Source of the DNA: Negativicoccus succinicivorans
Lineage (GTDB): Bacteria; Bacillota; Negativicutes; Veillonellales; Negativicoccaceae
Direction of reading: 5' to 3'
Length of the DNA: 64,000 bases
Assembly: GCF_018372215.1 (NCBI RefSeq)
Contig: NZ_JAHAJN010000007.1
Location: 1 to 64,000 of the forward strand
Both the position numbers and the translations under genes were made by a program. The notes under the pieces are model-generated. The model was not told the DNA's origin. It did no database searches and was given only the letters and a program-made list of their open reading frames with translations. Positions 33,580-42,883 of the stretch are shown here, in pieces (the first letter of the stretch is position 1; each line of letters starts with the position of its first letter).

Positions 33580-33619
33580 GCAATAAAAAAAGAGCTTTTC
33601 AAAGCTCTTTTTTTATTGC
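33580..33619. terminator. Extended palindromic bidirectional terminator
   Basis: GCAATAAAAAAAGAGCTT, a four-base centre, and the exact complement ending TTTTTTTATTGC. It overlaps the permease stop codon on the minus strand and backs up the tRNA terminator on the plus strand. Confidence 0.88.
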
Positions 33620-35022
33620 GCGGATTCATTTTCAACGGCATTCAAATTACTGTGCTTGCGACCGTAAGCGAAGTAAATGATCACGCCCAGGACAAACCAC
33701 GCGGTAAAAAGCTCCAGCGTGTGGGCGGAGAGTTGTGAAAATATGTAGAGGCAGGAGAAAAAACCGAGCGGCGCGATCAGCCACACGGCGGGACAGACGA
33801 AACGCCGCTTTACATCGGGATAGCGTTTGCGCAAAATCAACAATCCGCTGCACGAGCAGAGAAAAGCGAAAATGGTGCCGGCGCTGCACATTTCGGCAAC
33901 GATATGAATCGGCGTGAAGCCGGCGATGAAAGCCACGGCTGTTCCGACGATTAATGTAATGCGATACGGCGTGCGGTACACGGGGTGAACACGGCACAAT
34001 GATTCGGGAATCAGACCGTCGCGACTCATCGCGTAAAAGGCGCGGGTTTGCGCATAGATCATGACCAAGAGCACGGTCGACAGGCCGCAAATGGCACCGG
34101 TGCCGATGATGGCCGAGCCGAGACGCAAGCCGATTTTTTGCAAGACAAAGGAGGCGGGGGCCGCGGTGTCGAGTTCCGGATACGGAACGACACCGGTCAT
34201 GACGGCACTGACGGCGATGTACAAAAGCGTGGTCAGTGTCAGCGCGGCGATAATGCCGATTGGCATATCGCGACCCGGATTGCGCGCTTCTTCCGCCGCG
34301 GTGGAAAGCGAATCAAATCCCAGGTACGAGAAAAACAGCACGGCAGTACCGGCGGATACGCCTGCCCAGCCGTACGGTAAGAACGGAGTCCAGTTTTGCG
34401 GATTAATATGCGGTCCCGCCAAGAGCAGGAAGAGGAAAATCGTGCCCAGCTTGACAAAGACCAGCACGCGGTTAGCGCCGGCGCTTTCCCGAATGCCGCG
34501 CAGCAGGAAAAATAAAACGACGCCGACGATCAACATGGCGGGCAAGTTCATCAGGCCGCCTTCGGCGGGAACGGTCGTGAGTACTTTCGGCAAATGAATG
34601 CCGATGTCCGCCAAAATACTTGTAAAATAGGCCGACCAGCCGCCGGCCACAGCGCTTGCGCCGACAGTGTACTCTAAAATAAGCGACCAGCCGACGAGCC
34701 AGCCGAAAATTTCACCGAGTGAGACATACGCGTAGGTGTACGACGAGCCCGCGACCGGAATGAACGACGCGAGTTCCGAGTAAGCGAGGCAGACGAACGT
34801 GCAGACGATGGCGGCGAGCACGAAGGAAAGCATCAAGCCGGGACCCGCGTATTCGGCGGCGACGATGCCTGTCAAAACAAAGATGCCTGTACCGATCATA
34901 ACGCCTAAGCCCAGTAGGGTAATATCCAGTGCCGTCAGCGATCGCCGCAATTTGCGATCTTCGCCTTGCGCGGCGATTTCCTCCAGCAAACTGCGCAGAT
35001 TTTTAGTGCGGAAAATAGACAA
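33613..35022 (-). CDS. APC family amino-acid permease
   Basis: The 469-residue protein has about 12 membrane segments and APC superfamily motifs: GLGVMIGTGIFVLTGIVAA (TM1, unwound Gly-rich site), the AYSELASFIPVAGSSYTYAYVSLGE stretch of TM3, and FFSYLGFDSLSTAAEEARNPGRDMPIGI, typical of the cationic amino-acid transporter (YfnA-like) group. It is predicted to import amino acids by proton coupling; the substrate is not determined. The start is TTG at 35022 with GAGGAAGTG upstream. It is a single-gene unit. Confidence 0.88.
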   Translation of the reverse strand: MSIFRTKNLRSLLEEIAAQGEDRKLRRSLTALDITLLGLGVMIGTGIFVLTGIVAAEYAGPGLMLSFVLAAIVCTFVCLAYSELASFIPVAGSSYTYAYVSLGEIFGWLVGWSLILEYTVGASAVAGGWSAYFTSILADIGIHLPKVLTTVPAEGGLMNLPAMLIVGVVLFFLLRGIRESAGANRVLVFVKLGTIFLFLLLAGPHINPQNWTPFLPYGWAGVSAGTAVLFFSYLGFDSLSTAAEEARNPGRDMPIGIIAALTLTTLLYIAVSAVMTGVVPYPELDTAAPASFVLQKIGLRLGSAIIGTGAICGLSTVLLVMIYAQTRAFYAMSRDGLIPESLCRVHPVYRTPYRITLIVGTAVAFIAGFTPIHIVAEMCSAGTIFAFLCSCSGLLILRKRYPDVKRRFVCPAVWLIAPLGFFSCLYIFSQLSAHTLELFTAWFVLGVIIYFAYGRKHSNLNAVENESAQ

Positions 35023-35096
35023 AATAACACTTCCTCGTTAATATAAATTTATTTCTATTTTAGGGATATTTATTTCCAAATGCAAGCATTGGAAAT

Positions 35097-35127
35097 AAAA
35101 AAAGTCTCGTCATTGACGAGACTTTTT
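35097..35127 (-). terminator. Terminator of flavodoxin gene
   Basis: AAGTCTCGTC-ATT-GACGAGACTT; the minus strand ends in seven T (35103-35097). Confidence 0.8.
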
Positions 35128-35132
35128 GCAGT

Positions 35133-35612
35133 TTATCTTCGCAGCGGAGCAAGGTATGCGGCGAGGGACTCTGCCGCGGTTTTATTGTTCGTATCCGCTT
35201 CGCGAATAAAGATCCCTTTTTGCACGGCGGCATACGGCGCCAATTTGCGAATGCGCTTTACAGATTTACCGAGACCGCCGCCGCCACAGGAACAAATCGG
35301 ATAAATCGTTTTGCCGGCCGTGTCGACATCGTGCAGAAAACGCATGACCGGTGTGGGAAGTTCCCACCACCACAGCGGATAGCAAAGAAGAATTTCACGG
35401 TAGGCGCTGCTATCGGGAATCTGACGCAGTTTCGGCAACTCGCCCGCGATGAGGCTCGCGCCGGAACGCATGACGCTCAGAATATAGTTTTCCGGATAGC
35501 GGGCGACTAAGTTCAACTCGCAAAGATCACCGCCGACTAACCTTTGGGCGAGACGGGCGAGCTGTTTGGAGTGACCGGTTTTTGAAAAATAAACAATCAG
35601 CGGGGTAGTCAT
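35133..35612 (-). CDS. Flavodoxin-like protein
   Basis: The 159-residue protein has the flavodoxin fold: the FMN phosphate loop SKTGHSKQLA at 10-19, a central LLCYPLWWWELPTPVMRFL segment (FMN contact loop) and the CSCGGGGLGKSV loop near residue 108. It is probably an FMN electron carrier or small quinone-type reductase rather than a classical acidic flavodoxin, since it is rather basic. RBS AAGGAGCATGCAGC precedes the ATG. No partner oxidoreductase is adjacent. Confidence 0.8.
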   Translation of the reverse strand: MTTPLIVYFSKTGHSKQLARLAQRLVGGDLCELNLVARYPENYILSVMRSGASLIAGELPKLRQIPDSSAYREILLCYPLWWWELPTPVMRFLHDVDTAGKTIYPICSCGGGGLGKSVKRIRKLAPYAAVQKGIFIREADTNNKTAAESLAAYLAPLRR

Positions 35613-35628
35613 GCTGCATGCTCCTTTC

Positions 35629-35661
35629 CAAAAAAATAGCGGACCCGCGAGGGTCCGCTAT
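35629..35661 (-). terminator. Terminator of dps-like gene
   Basis: ATAGCGGACCC-GCGA-GGGTCCGCTAT; the minus strand continues with seven T. Confidence 0.85.
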
Positions 35662-35672
35662 GCGGGTATATA

Positions 35673-36110
35673 TTATTTTGTCAAGAAAGCGCGCGTGAAC
35701 CAAATCTTCAGCGCATAGAATTCAACATGATCCTCCATCATGTTAGCCAAGAGGAAGTTGTCTTCTTTGTCCGCTTCTTCACGAATCTTCAATGCTTCAT
35801 CGCGCATGAGCTCCAAGTCGCCCAAAAGGATTTCGAGAGTTTCTTTCACCGCATACGGTTTCGATTCGATTTCTTTGAGGCTGGCGATCTTCAGATATTC
35901 TTTGGCGGTAACAACCGGGAGTTCTCCCTGTTGTTTCATGAGTTCGGCAACCGCATCATAGTATTCAAATGCTTCATCGTAAATCTCTTCCAGGAATTCG
36001 TGGATGGCTTTGAACGGAATTCCTTCGACGTTGAAATGCAGGTTGTGAAGTTTAATGTTCCAAAGAGCCAAGTCAGCCAAATACTGGTTTACAGATTTTG
36101 CGTTTTTCAT
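35673..36110 (-). CDS. Dps/ferritin-like iron-storage DNA-binding protein
   Basis: The 145-residue four-helix protein matches Dps. The intersubunit ferroxidase residues are visible in LHNLHFNVEG (His) and FLEEIYDEAFEYYDAVAE (Asp/Glu). Dps dodecamers oxidise Fe(II), usually with hydrogen peroxide, and protect DNA. There is no long basic N-terminal tail, so DNA binding may be weak. RBS AAGGAGGAG precedes the ATG. Promoter TTGCAA-17-TACAAT lies on the minus strand upstream. Confidence 0.9.
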   Translation of the reverse strand: MKNAKSVNQYLADLALWNIKLHNLHFNVEGIPFKAIHEFLEEIYDEAFEYYDAVAELMKQQGELPVVTAKEYLKIASLKEIESKPYAVKETLEILLGDLELMRDEALKIREEADKEDNFLLANMMEDHVEFYALKIWFTRAFLTK

Positions 36111-36463
36111 TATATAACTCCTCCTTAATACTAATCAGGCCACCCTTTTGTGTCCTTTTCTTGTCCTATGATTATTGTATCGCAATTTATAGATGTTTGC
36201 AAGAATCATGCTAATCATCGCAGTGAGCGCGGGTTGACAGAAAGGTTTTTCGGCAACGGGCGTCGAGAGTGTTCACTATCGTAGCCATACGATTTTGGCG
36301 CACCATCCGTTTGAAAATCTTTTTCAGGCGGATTCCGGTTTGTGAAACGGTCTGAAAAGTCATGCGGAAAATCCCGCCGGCAAAGGCGGCTGCGCGATGG
36401 ATATATGCTATAATAAAATAATAAAAATAATGAAAACAGGGAATATCCCGAGGGAGTGGCAAC
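36111..36463. other. Intergenic region between divergent dps-like gene and unknown gene
   Basis: About 350 bases. It holds the dps promoter (minus strand, -35 TTGCAA 36202-36197, -10 TACAAT 36179-36174, 17-base spacing) and an extended -10 TGCTATAAT (36406-36414) for the plus-strand gene. A minus-strand frame of about 50 codons (36211-36363) is basic but has no convincing ribosome site. I see no other structure. Confidence 0.55.
36174..36202 (-). promoter_or_regulatory. Promoter of dps-like gene
   Basis: Minus strand TTGCAA (36202-36197), 17 bases, TACAAT (36179-36174). I could not identify a PerR or Fur box with confidence. Confidence 0.6.
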
Positions 36464-37891
36464 ATGGTTTCGTATTTGGTAATTCTTTTGGTCGCTTTGG
36501 CCTTTTTATTGGTATGTCGTCTTTTCTTTTACAAGCCCGCGCCGCGCCGACGCGCTCCGTATGTACCGCAAGCGTCACGTCGTCGGCATGCGCAGGAAAA
36601 AGTGGTGCGCGAACGTCTGCAGACGCAGTCTGAACCGGCTTGGTCGTCGAGCACGGTCGATACCACCGTGGTTCAATCCGCGGACGCACCGTCGGTTGTC
36701 AAAGAGGGGCAGGAAACCCGCGAATTGCCGCGCCTTTCCCCGACCGCTGAAAGTGAACCGGGACGGGACGAATTGGCGCAAACGCAAATTGTCAATCGCG
36801 AAAACTTAAAGGAACTCGTGCAAAGCGCGACGAAGCCGGAACCGGCGACGGCGACGGCGGGCGCAGTACGTGAAAAAGAGCCCGTACAGCAGCTCGCAGC
36901 GGCGCCTGAAATTACCGATACATTGGAAGACGCGCAGTCGTTATTGCGTCGGCAGGTGCGTCATTTTCTGGTGCGGTATGCGACCATCAGTCCGGATATG
37001 GCGGACGATGTGGAGCGTGTGACGGCGTTGGCGTTTGCCAAGTTGGGTGACGTGGACGACAGCGAGATCCAAGATATGATCGCCCATATTATGGTGCAGG
37101 AAGCGTTGCAAAATGCGCAACGCGTCTATGTTATGACTCCGGATGATACCGTTTTGGAAATGGTCACCGACGCCTTTGCCGAAGTGGCTTTGGGAGAACG
37201 CGCCGAAACGCAGACCTTATTGGCGTACGATGCCTTGGCGGCGATGACGCATTTGGAGCAGGGTCATTACCGCATCTTGGCGTTGCTGCTTTTGTTCCAT
37301 TACTCGCGTCACGCGGATAATATCAGCGCGGCGGCATTTCGCCGTTACTCGAAAAAATATGTGCAGCCCTTACTGCAGGATTTGCCGACGGAGTACAGCT
37401 ACTATCAGCAACTTGAATATTTGCGTTGTACCAGCATGGCGCGCAAGGATTTGCCGCTCGGACAGGTGTTGCGCGAATCGTATCCGTACTTCTTCAGCTA
37501 CATGGGTTTTACTAAAGAAGAATTGGCGTCCGCGCTCGGCGGCGAACGTTTGCCGGCGCAATACCTCGTGCGCTCGGCGTACGGCGATTACTATAAGCTG
37601 GCGGTCACCGATGCCGGCGAATTGCCCGACTTTTTCCGGACAGTCAATATTACCGATGAAGCCACGCGCAACCAACTGACAGAGCTGATGCAATCGCGAC
37701 CTGTCGTATATGAACGGAGCGCGGTGACCAAAGTGCTGCGGACCGTGTCGCCGACCCTGGCACGGCTCGCCGACGCGTGGGACAGCAGCATGATGCGCCG
37801 CTCCGCGCCGACACTTTTAGGCATGTATATCGGCAAACTTTATTTGAAAGAAGAAATTCAGGAAGATTTTGATCTGTCACGCTGGCTATAA
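36464..37891 (+). CDS. Membrane-anchored protein of unknown function (LPO_1073/Vpar_1526-like)
   Basis: The 475-residue protein starts with one membrane helix (residues 2-22), then an Arg-rich stretch and a long low-complexity Glu/Thr/Pro/Ala linker (about 30-165). The C-terminal half (about 165-475) is helical and globular. It reminds me of the LPO_1073/Vpar_1526 family, known from Veillonella and Legionella but without assigned function; this match is from memory and moderate. It is probably inserted in the inner membrane with the long domain in the cytoplasm, judged from the Arg-rich segment after the helix. RBS GAGGGAGTGGCAAC precedes the ATG. It lies 18 bases before sdaAB. Confidence 0.6.
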   Translation: MVSYLVILLVALAFLLVCRLFFYKPAPRRRAPYVPQASRRRHAQEKVVRERLQTQSEPAWSSSTVDTTVVQSADAPSVVKEGQETRELPRLSPTAESEPGRDELAQTQIVNRENLKELVQSATKPEPATATAGAVREKEPVQQLAAAPEITDTLEDAQSLLRRQVRHFLVRYATISPDMADDVERVTALAFAKLGDVDDSEIQDMIAHIMVQEALQNAQRVYVMTPDDTVLEMVTDAFAEVALGERAETQTLLAYDALAAMTHLEQGHYRILALLLLFHYSRHADNISAAAFRRYSKKYVQPLLQDLPTEYSYYQQLEYLRCTSMARKDLPLGQVLRESYPYFFSYMGFTKEELASALGGERLPAQYLVRSAYGDYYKLAVTDAGELPDFFRTVNITDEATRNQLTELMQSRPVVYERSAVTKVLRTVSPTLARLADAWDSSMMRRSAPTLLGMYIGKLYLKEEIQEDFDLSRWL

Positions 37892-37909
37892 GAAAACGGA
37901 GGTACCGGG

Positions 37910-38569
37910 GTGGGAGTTTTTGACATCATCGGTCCGGTGATGATCGGGCCGTCGAGCTCGCATACGGCGGGCGCGGCGCGTTTAGGACGCTTGGCTCGAT
38001 ACTTATTGGGCGAATCGCCGATCAAGGCGGAGATTACTTTCTACGGTTCGTTTGCGCAAACGTATCGAGGACACGGGACGGACCGCGCCTGTGTGGCCGG
38101 ACTCTTGGATTGGGCGCCGGATGACCCGCGCTTGCGCGATGCGTTGACGATGGCCCCCGAACTGGGGCTGCAGGTGACGATTGCGGCCTCTGCGGCGGAA
38201 ACGGAACACCCGAATACGGTGCGCTTTCGTTTGACCGGTGGCAGCGGGAAAGTACGCGAATTGATGGGCGTATCCACCGGCGGCGGCCGGATTCGCATGC
38301 GTGAGTTTGACGGCTACTCGGTCGATTTGGACGGCTCCAGTCACACGCTTTTGACGCGGCATAACGATCGACCGGGCATCGTGGCCTTTGTTTCGCAAAT
38401 TTTAGCACTCCAGGATATTAATATTTCGGCGATGCGCCTGTTTCGACAGGAACGCAAACGCCTGGCGATGATGTTTATTGAAACGGATACACCGGTCGCC
38501 AACGCGACGCTGGCGGAGATCGCGGCGCATCCGGCGATTGAAGTTGTGCGGACGTTTCCGCCGGTGTGA
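37910..38569 (+). CDS. sdaAB: L-serine dehydratase, beta subunit
   Basis: The 219-residue protein has the family opening FDIIGPVMIGPSSSHTAGAARLG and a C-terminal ACT domain (about 148-219: NDRPGIVAFVSQILALQDINI). With the alpha subunit it deaminates L-serine to pyruvate. The start is a GTG at 37910 with ACGGAGG upstream. The alpha-subunit gene follows after 14 bases. Confidence 0.94.
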   Translation: MGVFDIIGPVMIGPSSSHTAGAARLGRLARYLLGESPIKAEITFYGSFAQTYRGHGTDRACVAGLLDWAPDDPRLRDALTMAPELGLQVTIAASAAETEHPNTVRFRLTGGSGKVRELMGVSTGGGRIRMREFDGYSVDLDGSSHTLLTRHNDRPGIVAFVSQILALQDINISAMRLFRQERKRLAMMFIETDTPVANATLAEIAAHPAIEVVRTFPPV

Positions 38570-38583
38570 GGAAAGGAGTCGAC

Positions 38584-39444
38584 ATGAGCTCATTACGGGA
38601 ATTATGGGAACAGGCGACAGCGGCCGATCAACGTGTCGGCGATTTTGTCGCGGCGCAGGAGGCGGCGGCCAATGAACAACCGTTGGTGGCGGTGCGGCAC
38701 AAAATGCAGGATATGTTGGCCGCGTTTCGCGAGTCGGCCCAAACCGGCATCAGTGACGGCGGCAGTTCGCCGAGCGGTTTGACAGGTGGGGATGCCTTGC
38801 GCATGCGCGATGCGGCCCCGCATTTTTTGAACGGTTATGCCTGGCGCGCGGCGACGCTCGGCATGGGCATTGCGGAAGCCAACGCGAAAATGCGCCGCAT
38901 TGTGGCGTGCCCGACTGCGGGTTCATGCGGCATTTTGCCGGCGGTCGTGTTGACGTTGGCGGAACGTTTGGGTAGTAGCGATGATGACATTTTACGCGCG
39001 TTATTCACGGCCGCGGGTGTCGGTGACGTTATTGCGGAAAACGCGATGATTGCCGGTGCCGTCGGCGGTTGTCAGGCGGAATGCGGAACGGCCATCGCCA
39101 TGGCCGGTGCGGCCGGTATTGAATTATGCAATGGCACGACCGAGCAGATGGATAACGCGGTCGCGTTGGGACTGAAAAATGTATTGGGGCTGGTTTGCGA
39201 TCCGGTCGGCGGCCTGGTCGAAGTGCCGTGCGTCAAACGCAATGCGTTTCATGCGGTGCACTCGTTGGTGGCGATCGAGTTGGCGTTGGCCGGTGTGAAA
39301 AGTGCGATACCTGCGGATGAAGTGATCAGCGCGATGGCGGAGATCGGACACATGATGCCCAAATCATTGCGTGAACGCAGCGAAGCGGGGCTTGCGACAA
39401 CGCCTACGGGCAAAGCGTGGGCGCGCAAGATTCGCGAACAGTGA
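38584..39444 (+). CDS. sdaAA: L-serine dehydratase, iron-sulfur alpha subunit
   Basis: The 286-residue subunit carries the [4Fe-4S] cluster that acts as Lewis acid on serine. Cluster and catalytic motifs: VACPTAGSCGILPAVVLTLAE near residue 110, GGCQAECGTA near 162 and LGLVCDPVGGLVEVPCVKRN near 202. The two-gene alpha/beta layout is the Firmicute (Peptostreptococcus) type of oxygen-sensitive enzyme, matching an anaerobe. ATG at 38584 has GGAAAGGAG upstream. The stop overlaps the next start (GTGA). Confidence 0.95.
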   Translation: MSSLRELWEQATAADQRVGDFVAAQEAAANEQPLVAVRHKMQDMLAAFRESAQTGISDGGSSPSGLTGGDALRMRDAAPHFLNGYAWRAATLGMGIAEANAKMRRIVACPTAGSCGILPAVVLTLAERLGSSDDDILRALFTAAGVGDVIAENAMIAGAVGGCQAECGTAIAMAGAAGIELCNGTTEQMDNAVALGLKNVLGLVCDPVGGLVEVPCVKRNAFHAVHSLVAIELALAGVKSAIPADEVISAMAEIGHMMPKSLRERSEAGLATTPTGKAWARKIREQ

Positions 39445-40913
39445 TACCGTTTTTTACCCGTCGCTATCCATTACCCGAAAGGGTTCGAGTATTACTGCGG
39501 GCATTGGAGCAGGCGGGATTTGAGGCTTACGCCGTGGGCGGATGCGTGCGCGATACATTGCTCGAGCGCGCGCCGCACGACTGGGATATCACGACGGCCG
39601 CCACTCCGGACGAAGTGGAGCGAGTGTTTGCCGACCCGCCGTTTCGAGTGGTCGGAACGGTGGGTCGCGCATTCGGCGTGTCCCTGGTCGAATGTGCGGG
39701 CGTAACCTATGAGGTCGCCACTTTCCGCGGGGAAGAATACGGAGCGGACAGTCACCGTCCGGAAAAAGTGTACTACGCCAAGCATTTGGCGGATGACCTG
39801 GCGCGGCGTGATTTTACCGTCAACGCCATGGCGTTTCGTTCCGACGGCACATTGATTGACCCTTATGACGGTCGCAAGGATTTGAAGAAAAAACGCTTGC
39901 AAACCGTCGGTGTTCCCGAAGAACGTTTTCGGGAAGACGCCTTGCGCTTGTTCCGCGCCTGCCGCTTTATCGCGCAGCTCGGATTTCGCCCGACGCGTGA
40001 ATTGTGCGCGGCGATGCCGCAGGCGTTTTCGCGGGTCGCGGGACTTTCGCTGGAGCGCGTGCGCACCGAACTCGATCGGTTGCTGGTCGCGCCGTATGCC
40101 GGCCGCGGTTTGGATCTTTTCGTTCGCTCGGGATTGGCGGAGCAATCGTGTCGGGTACGCGAACAGGGAATCGATAAAACGGTTGCGATTTTACCGGAAT
40201 TGAGTCATTTGCCCGAAACGCCGCAGGGACGTTTTCACGCCTACGACGCGTGGTTGCATACGCTGGTCGTTGTGGAGCACAGTCCCGCTACATTGGTGGC
40301 GCGCTATGCGGCGCTTTTCCATGACGTGGCGAAAGGCTTGCCCGGTATCCGCGGCTTTCATAAAGGCGATATTACCGATTACGGGCATGATGTGCGCAGC
40401 GCCGAAATGGCCAAAGCGGCGCTGACTCGTTTGCAATATCCGGCGACTATGGTAAAGCGTGTCGAGTTTTTAGTCGCTAATCATATGAAATATCATCAAT
40501 ACGCCAACACGGCGAACGCGAATGTGCGGCGTTGGCTGCGCCAATTGGCCCGCTCGGGAGCATTTCGTACCACGGTCGAACTGACCGAGGCGATGGACGA
40601 ACTAAATGATCTGTGCGCGGCGGATGTGATCGGCTGCGGTCGGCCGCTCAGCGCTACCGACGGTCATCGCGCATTCGGCGGCGCGGTGCGTGCCGAGCTT
40701 ACCACAATGCCGGTGCATACGCGAGACCTGCGGTACGATCAATCATTACCGAAACGTTATGGAAAAGACACGGCAACACTGTTGAAAGTTTTGCGCCAAC
40801 GGGTGCAGGACGGAAATTTGACCAATGAGCCGGAAGCGTTGAGACTCGCCGCTGAGCGATACAGACTGAGGCAGGAAAGGAATGCGCATGACGAAGGAAC
40901 GAGTGAGGAGTAA
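39441..40913 (+). CDS. cca: CCA-adding tRNA nucleotidyltransferase
   Basis: The 490-residue protein adds or repairs the 3' CCA of tRNA. Class II nucleotidyltransferase motifs: AVGGCVRDTLLERAPHDWDITT at about 29-50 (metal-binding Asp pair) and RRDFTVNAMAF, then the RFREDALRLFRACRF template helix and an HD-like domain with LFHDVAKGLPG near residue 295. The preferred start is a GTG overlapping the sdaAA stop; a GTG eight codons earlier is possible. The tRNAs in this window already encode CCA, so repair is its likely main role. Confidence 0.92.
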   Translation: MIPFFTRRYPLPERVRVLLRALEQAGFEAYAVGGCVRDTLLERAPHDWDITTAATPDEVERVFADPPFRVVGTVGRAFGVSLVECAGVTYEVATFRGEEYGADSHRPEKVYYAKHLADDLARRDFTVNAMAFRSDGTLIDPYDGRKDLKKKRLQTVGVPEERFREDALRLFRACRFIAQLGFRPTRELCAAMPQAFSRVAGLSLERVRTELDRLLVAPYAGRGLDLFVRSGLAEQSCRVREQGIDKTVAILPELSHLPETPQGRFHAYDAWLHTLVVVEHSPATLVARYAALFHDVAKGLPGIRGFHKGDITDYGHDVRSAEMAKAALTRLQYPATMVKRVEFLVANHMKYHQYANTANANVRRWLRQLARSGAFRTTVELTEAMDELNDLCAADVIGCGRPLSATDGHRAFGGAVRAELTTMPVHTRDLRYDQSLPKRYGKDTATLLKVLRQRVQDGNLTNEPEALRLAAERYRLRQERNAHDEGTSEE

Positions 40914-42870
40914 AGCCAAGCAACATAAAAAGCAGGAGCGGATACGCGTCGCGCTTCTCTTTATGGCATTGGCCGTGTTCGGCATTCTGATCTGCGGCAG
41001 GCTTTTTTATCTGCAGGTGGTGCGCGGCTCTTACTTTGCGGAACTCGATTTGGCGCAAGCGGAAGAAGTGCGGTCGTTGCAGTCGCCGCGCGGTACGATT
41101 TATGACCGCAACGGTAAAGTACTTGCCGTGAGCGCGGTCACGCTTTCGCTTTACGCGGATCCGCAAGAACTGAATCGGGACCCGCAGGTCTTGGCGCAGA
41201 CATTGGCGCCGCTATTGTCCGTGCCGGAAGCCAAGCTCGCGGAAAAACTCGCGCAGACCAATCGTTTCGTGTGGTTGGAGCGGATGCTGGATAAAGACGT
41301 TTCCGATCAGGTCGAAGCGTTGATTGAACAGCAAAAGATTACCGGTTTGCATTTTCTTGAAGAGAGCAAACGTTACTATCCGAACGGCAATTTGCTGGCG
41401 CAGGTGCTGGGTTTCGTCGGCATCGATGACAAAGGTTTGGACGGTATAGAGATGGTGCTTGATCAGGAAATCAAAGGCGACAGCAAGCAGCAGACCATTA
41501 TTACGTCGCGCTACGGAACGCCGATTTTGGAATCGACGCTTTCCCAACTTTTTCCCGATGAAGAACGCAGTGTCTATTTGACGATTGACGCGCAAATTCA
41601 ATTTTTTGCGGAGCGTGCTCTCGATCGCGCCATGGGTACGACACGTGCGGCCGGCGGCTCGATTATTGTGATGGATCCGCGAACCGGCGAAATTTTGGCG
41701 ATGGCCAATCGTCCGACGTATAATCCTAACCGGTTCGAGGAAGGTACGGAAGAAGATTTTCGTAATCGCGCGGTAACGGACTTGTATGAACCGGGTTCCA
41801 CGTTCAAACCGATTATCGCGGCGGCGGCGTTGGCGTCGGGTTCGATGACACCGGAAACGGTCTTGCATGATACGGGAGCGGTGTATGCGTCGGGACACAC
41901 GATTCAAAACTGGAACGGCGAAGGCTACGGTGACGTGCGCCTTGTCGATATTATCAAATATTCGATCAATACGGGGTTTGCTATGGTCGGTCTGCGCACC
42001 GGCGGTGACGTGCTGACGGATTATGCGAAACGGTTCGGTTTCGGTCAACCGACGGGCATCGAACTGCCGGGCGAAGGCGAAGGGATTTTGTTCAACCCCG
42101 ACGACATGCGCGACAGCGATATCGCGACCATGTCGATCGGGCAAAGTATCGCCGTCACGCCGTTACAAATGTTGCAGGCGTACGGAGCGTTGGCCAACGG
42201 CGGCAAAATGATGAAACCGCACATCATTTCATCCATTGTCAATCCGGACGGCACGACATACCGGACAAGCAAGGCGGAAGAAGTCGGACAACCGATTACG
42301 CCCGAAGTGGATCACACGCTGGTTCCCATGCTTGAGCAGGTGGTTTCCGGCGGCGGAGGGGTGAAAGCGCAGGTCAACGGCTATCGCCTCGCCGGCAAAA
42401 CCGGTACGGCGCAGAAGTTGGATACGGAACACGGCGGCTATTTGGATGGGCGTTACATCGCATCCTTTATCGGCTTCGGGCCGATTGAACAGCCGGAAGC
42501 GGTATGTCTCGTTGTTCTCGATGATCCGGAGGGCGTATACTATGGAGGACAGATCGCCGCTCCTGTATTTGCCGAGGTCATGGGAGAAATCATGCGTTAT
42601 CGCGGCATACATCCCAATGTGACGGATGTGGCGGATACCGGTACGGCGGAAACAGCGGTGCTTGAGCCGCTGACGTTAACGCGAACGGAGGAGGGTAAAA
42701 TTATTGTGCCGGACTTCACGGGACGACGTTTGCGCGATGTGTTGGAATGGGCCAATCAGGCCCAGGTCGGCGTAGTTCCGGAGGGACATGGCGTGGTCAT
42801 CACGCAAACTCCGCTCGCCGGATTGACGTTGGAAGATACCCGACAGATTCGGGTACAATTGGCGGAATAA
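40888..42870 (+). CDS. PASTA-domain penicillin-binding protein (transpeptidase, SpoVD/FtsI type)
   Basis: The 660-residue class B PBP has a short basic cytoplasmic tail, a membrane anchor (about 20-40), a dimerisation domain starting SPRGTIYDRNGKVLA, and a transpeptidase domain with STFK in EPGSTFKPI (Ser304), SIN in KYSINTGF and KTGT with Lys504. A single PASTA domain closes the protein (VPDFTGRRLRDVL near 606). It cross-links septal or elongation peptidoglycan. ATG at 40888 is preferred because AGGAAAGGA lies six bases upstream; the ATG at 40882 would be too close. Confidence 0.92.
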   Translation: MTKERVRSKAKQHKKQERIRVALLFMALAVFGILICGRLFYLQVVRGSYFAELDLAQAEEVRSLQSPRGTIYDRNGKVLAVSAVTLSLYADPQELNRDPQVLAQTLAPLLSVPEAKLAEKLAQTNRFVWLERMLDKDVSDQVEALIEQQKITGLHFLEESKRYYPNGNLLAQVLGFVGIDDKGLDGIEMVLDQEIKGDSKQQTIITSRYGTPILESTLSQLFPDEERSVYLTIDAQIQFFAERALDRAMGTTRAAGGSIIVMDPRTGEILAMANRPTYNPNRFEEGTEEDFRNRAVTDLYEPGSTFKPIIAAAALASGSMTPETVLHDTGAVYASGHTIQNWNGEGYGDVRLVDIIKYSINTGFAMVGLRTGGDVLTDYAKRFGFGQPTGIELPGEGEGILFNPDDMRDSDIATMSIGQSIAVTPLQMLQAYGALANGGKMMKPHIISSIVNPDGTTYRTSKAEEVGQPITPEVDHTLVPMLEQVVSGGGGVKAQVNGYRLAGKTGTAQKLDTEHGGYLDGRYIASFIGFGPIEQPEAVCLVVLDDPEGVYYGGQIAAPVFAEVMGEIMRYRGIHPNVTDVADTGTAETAVLEPLTLTRTEEGKIIVPDFTGRRLRDVLEWANQAQVGVVPEGHGVVITQTPLAGLTLEDTRQIRVQLAE

Positions 42871-42883
42871 AGGAGGCAATTCC

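Noticed and set aside
36211..36465. Minus-strand reading frame between dps and the LPO_1073-like gene
   Set aside because: Its first part covers the promoter of the plus-strand gene, and the inner start has no convincing ribosome site. Listed only as part of the intergenic region.
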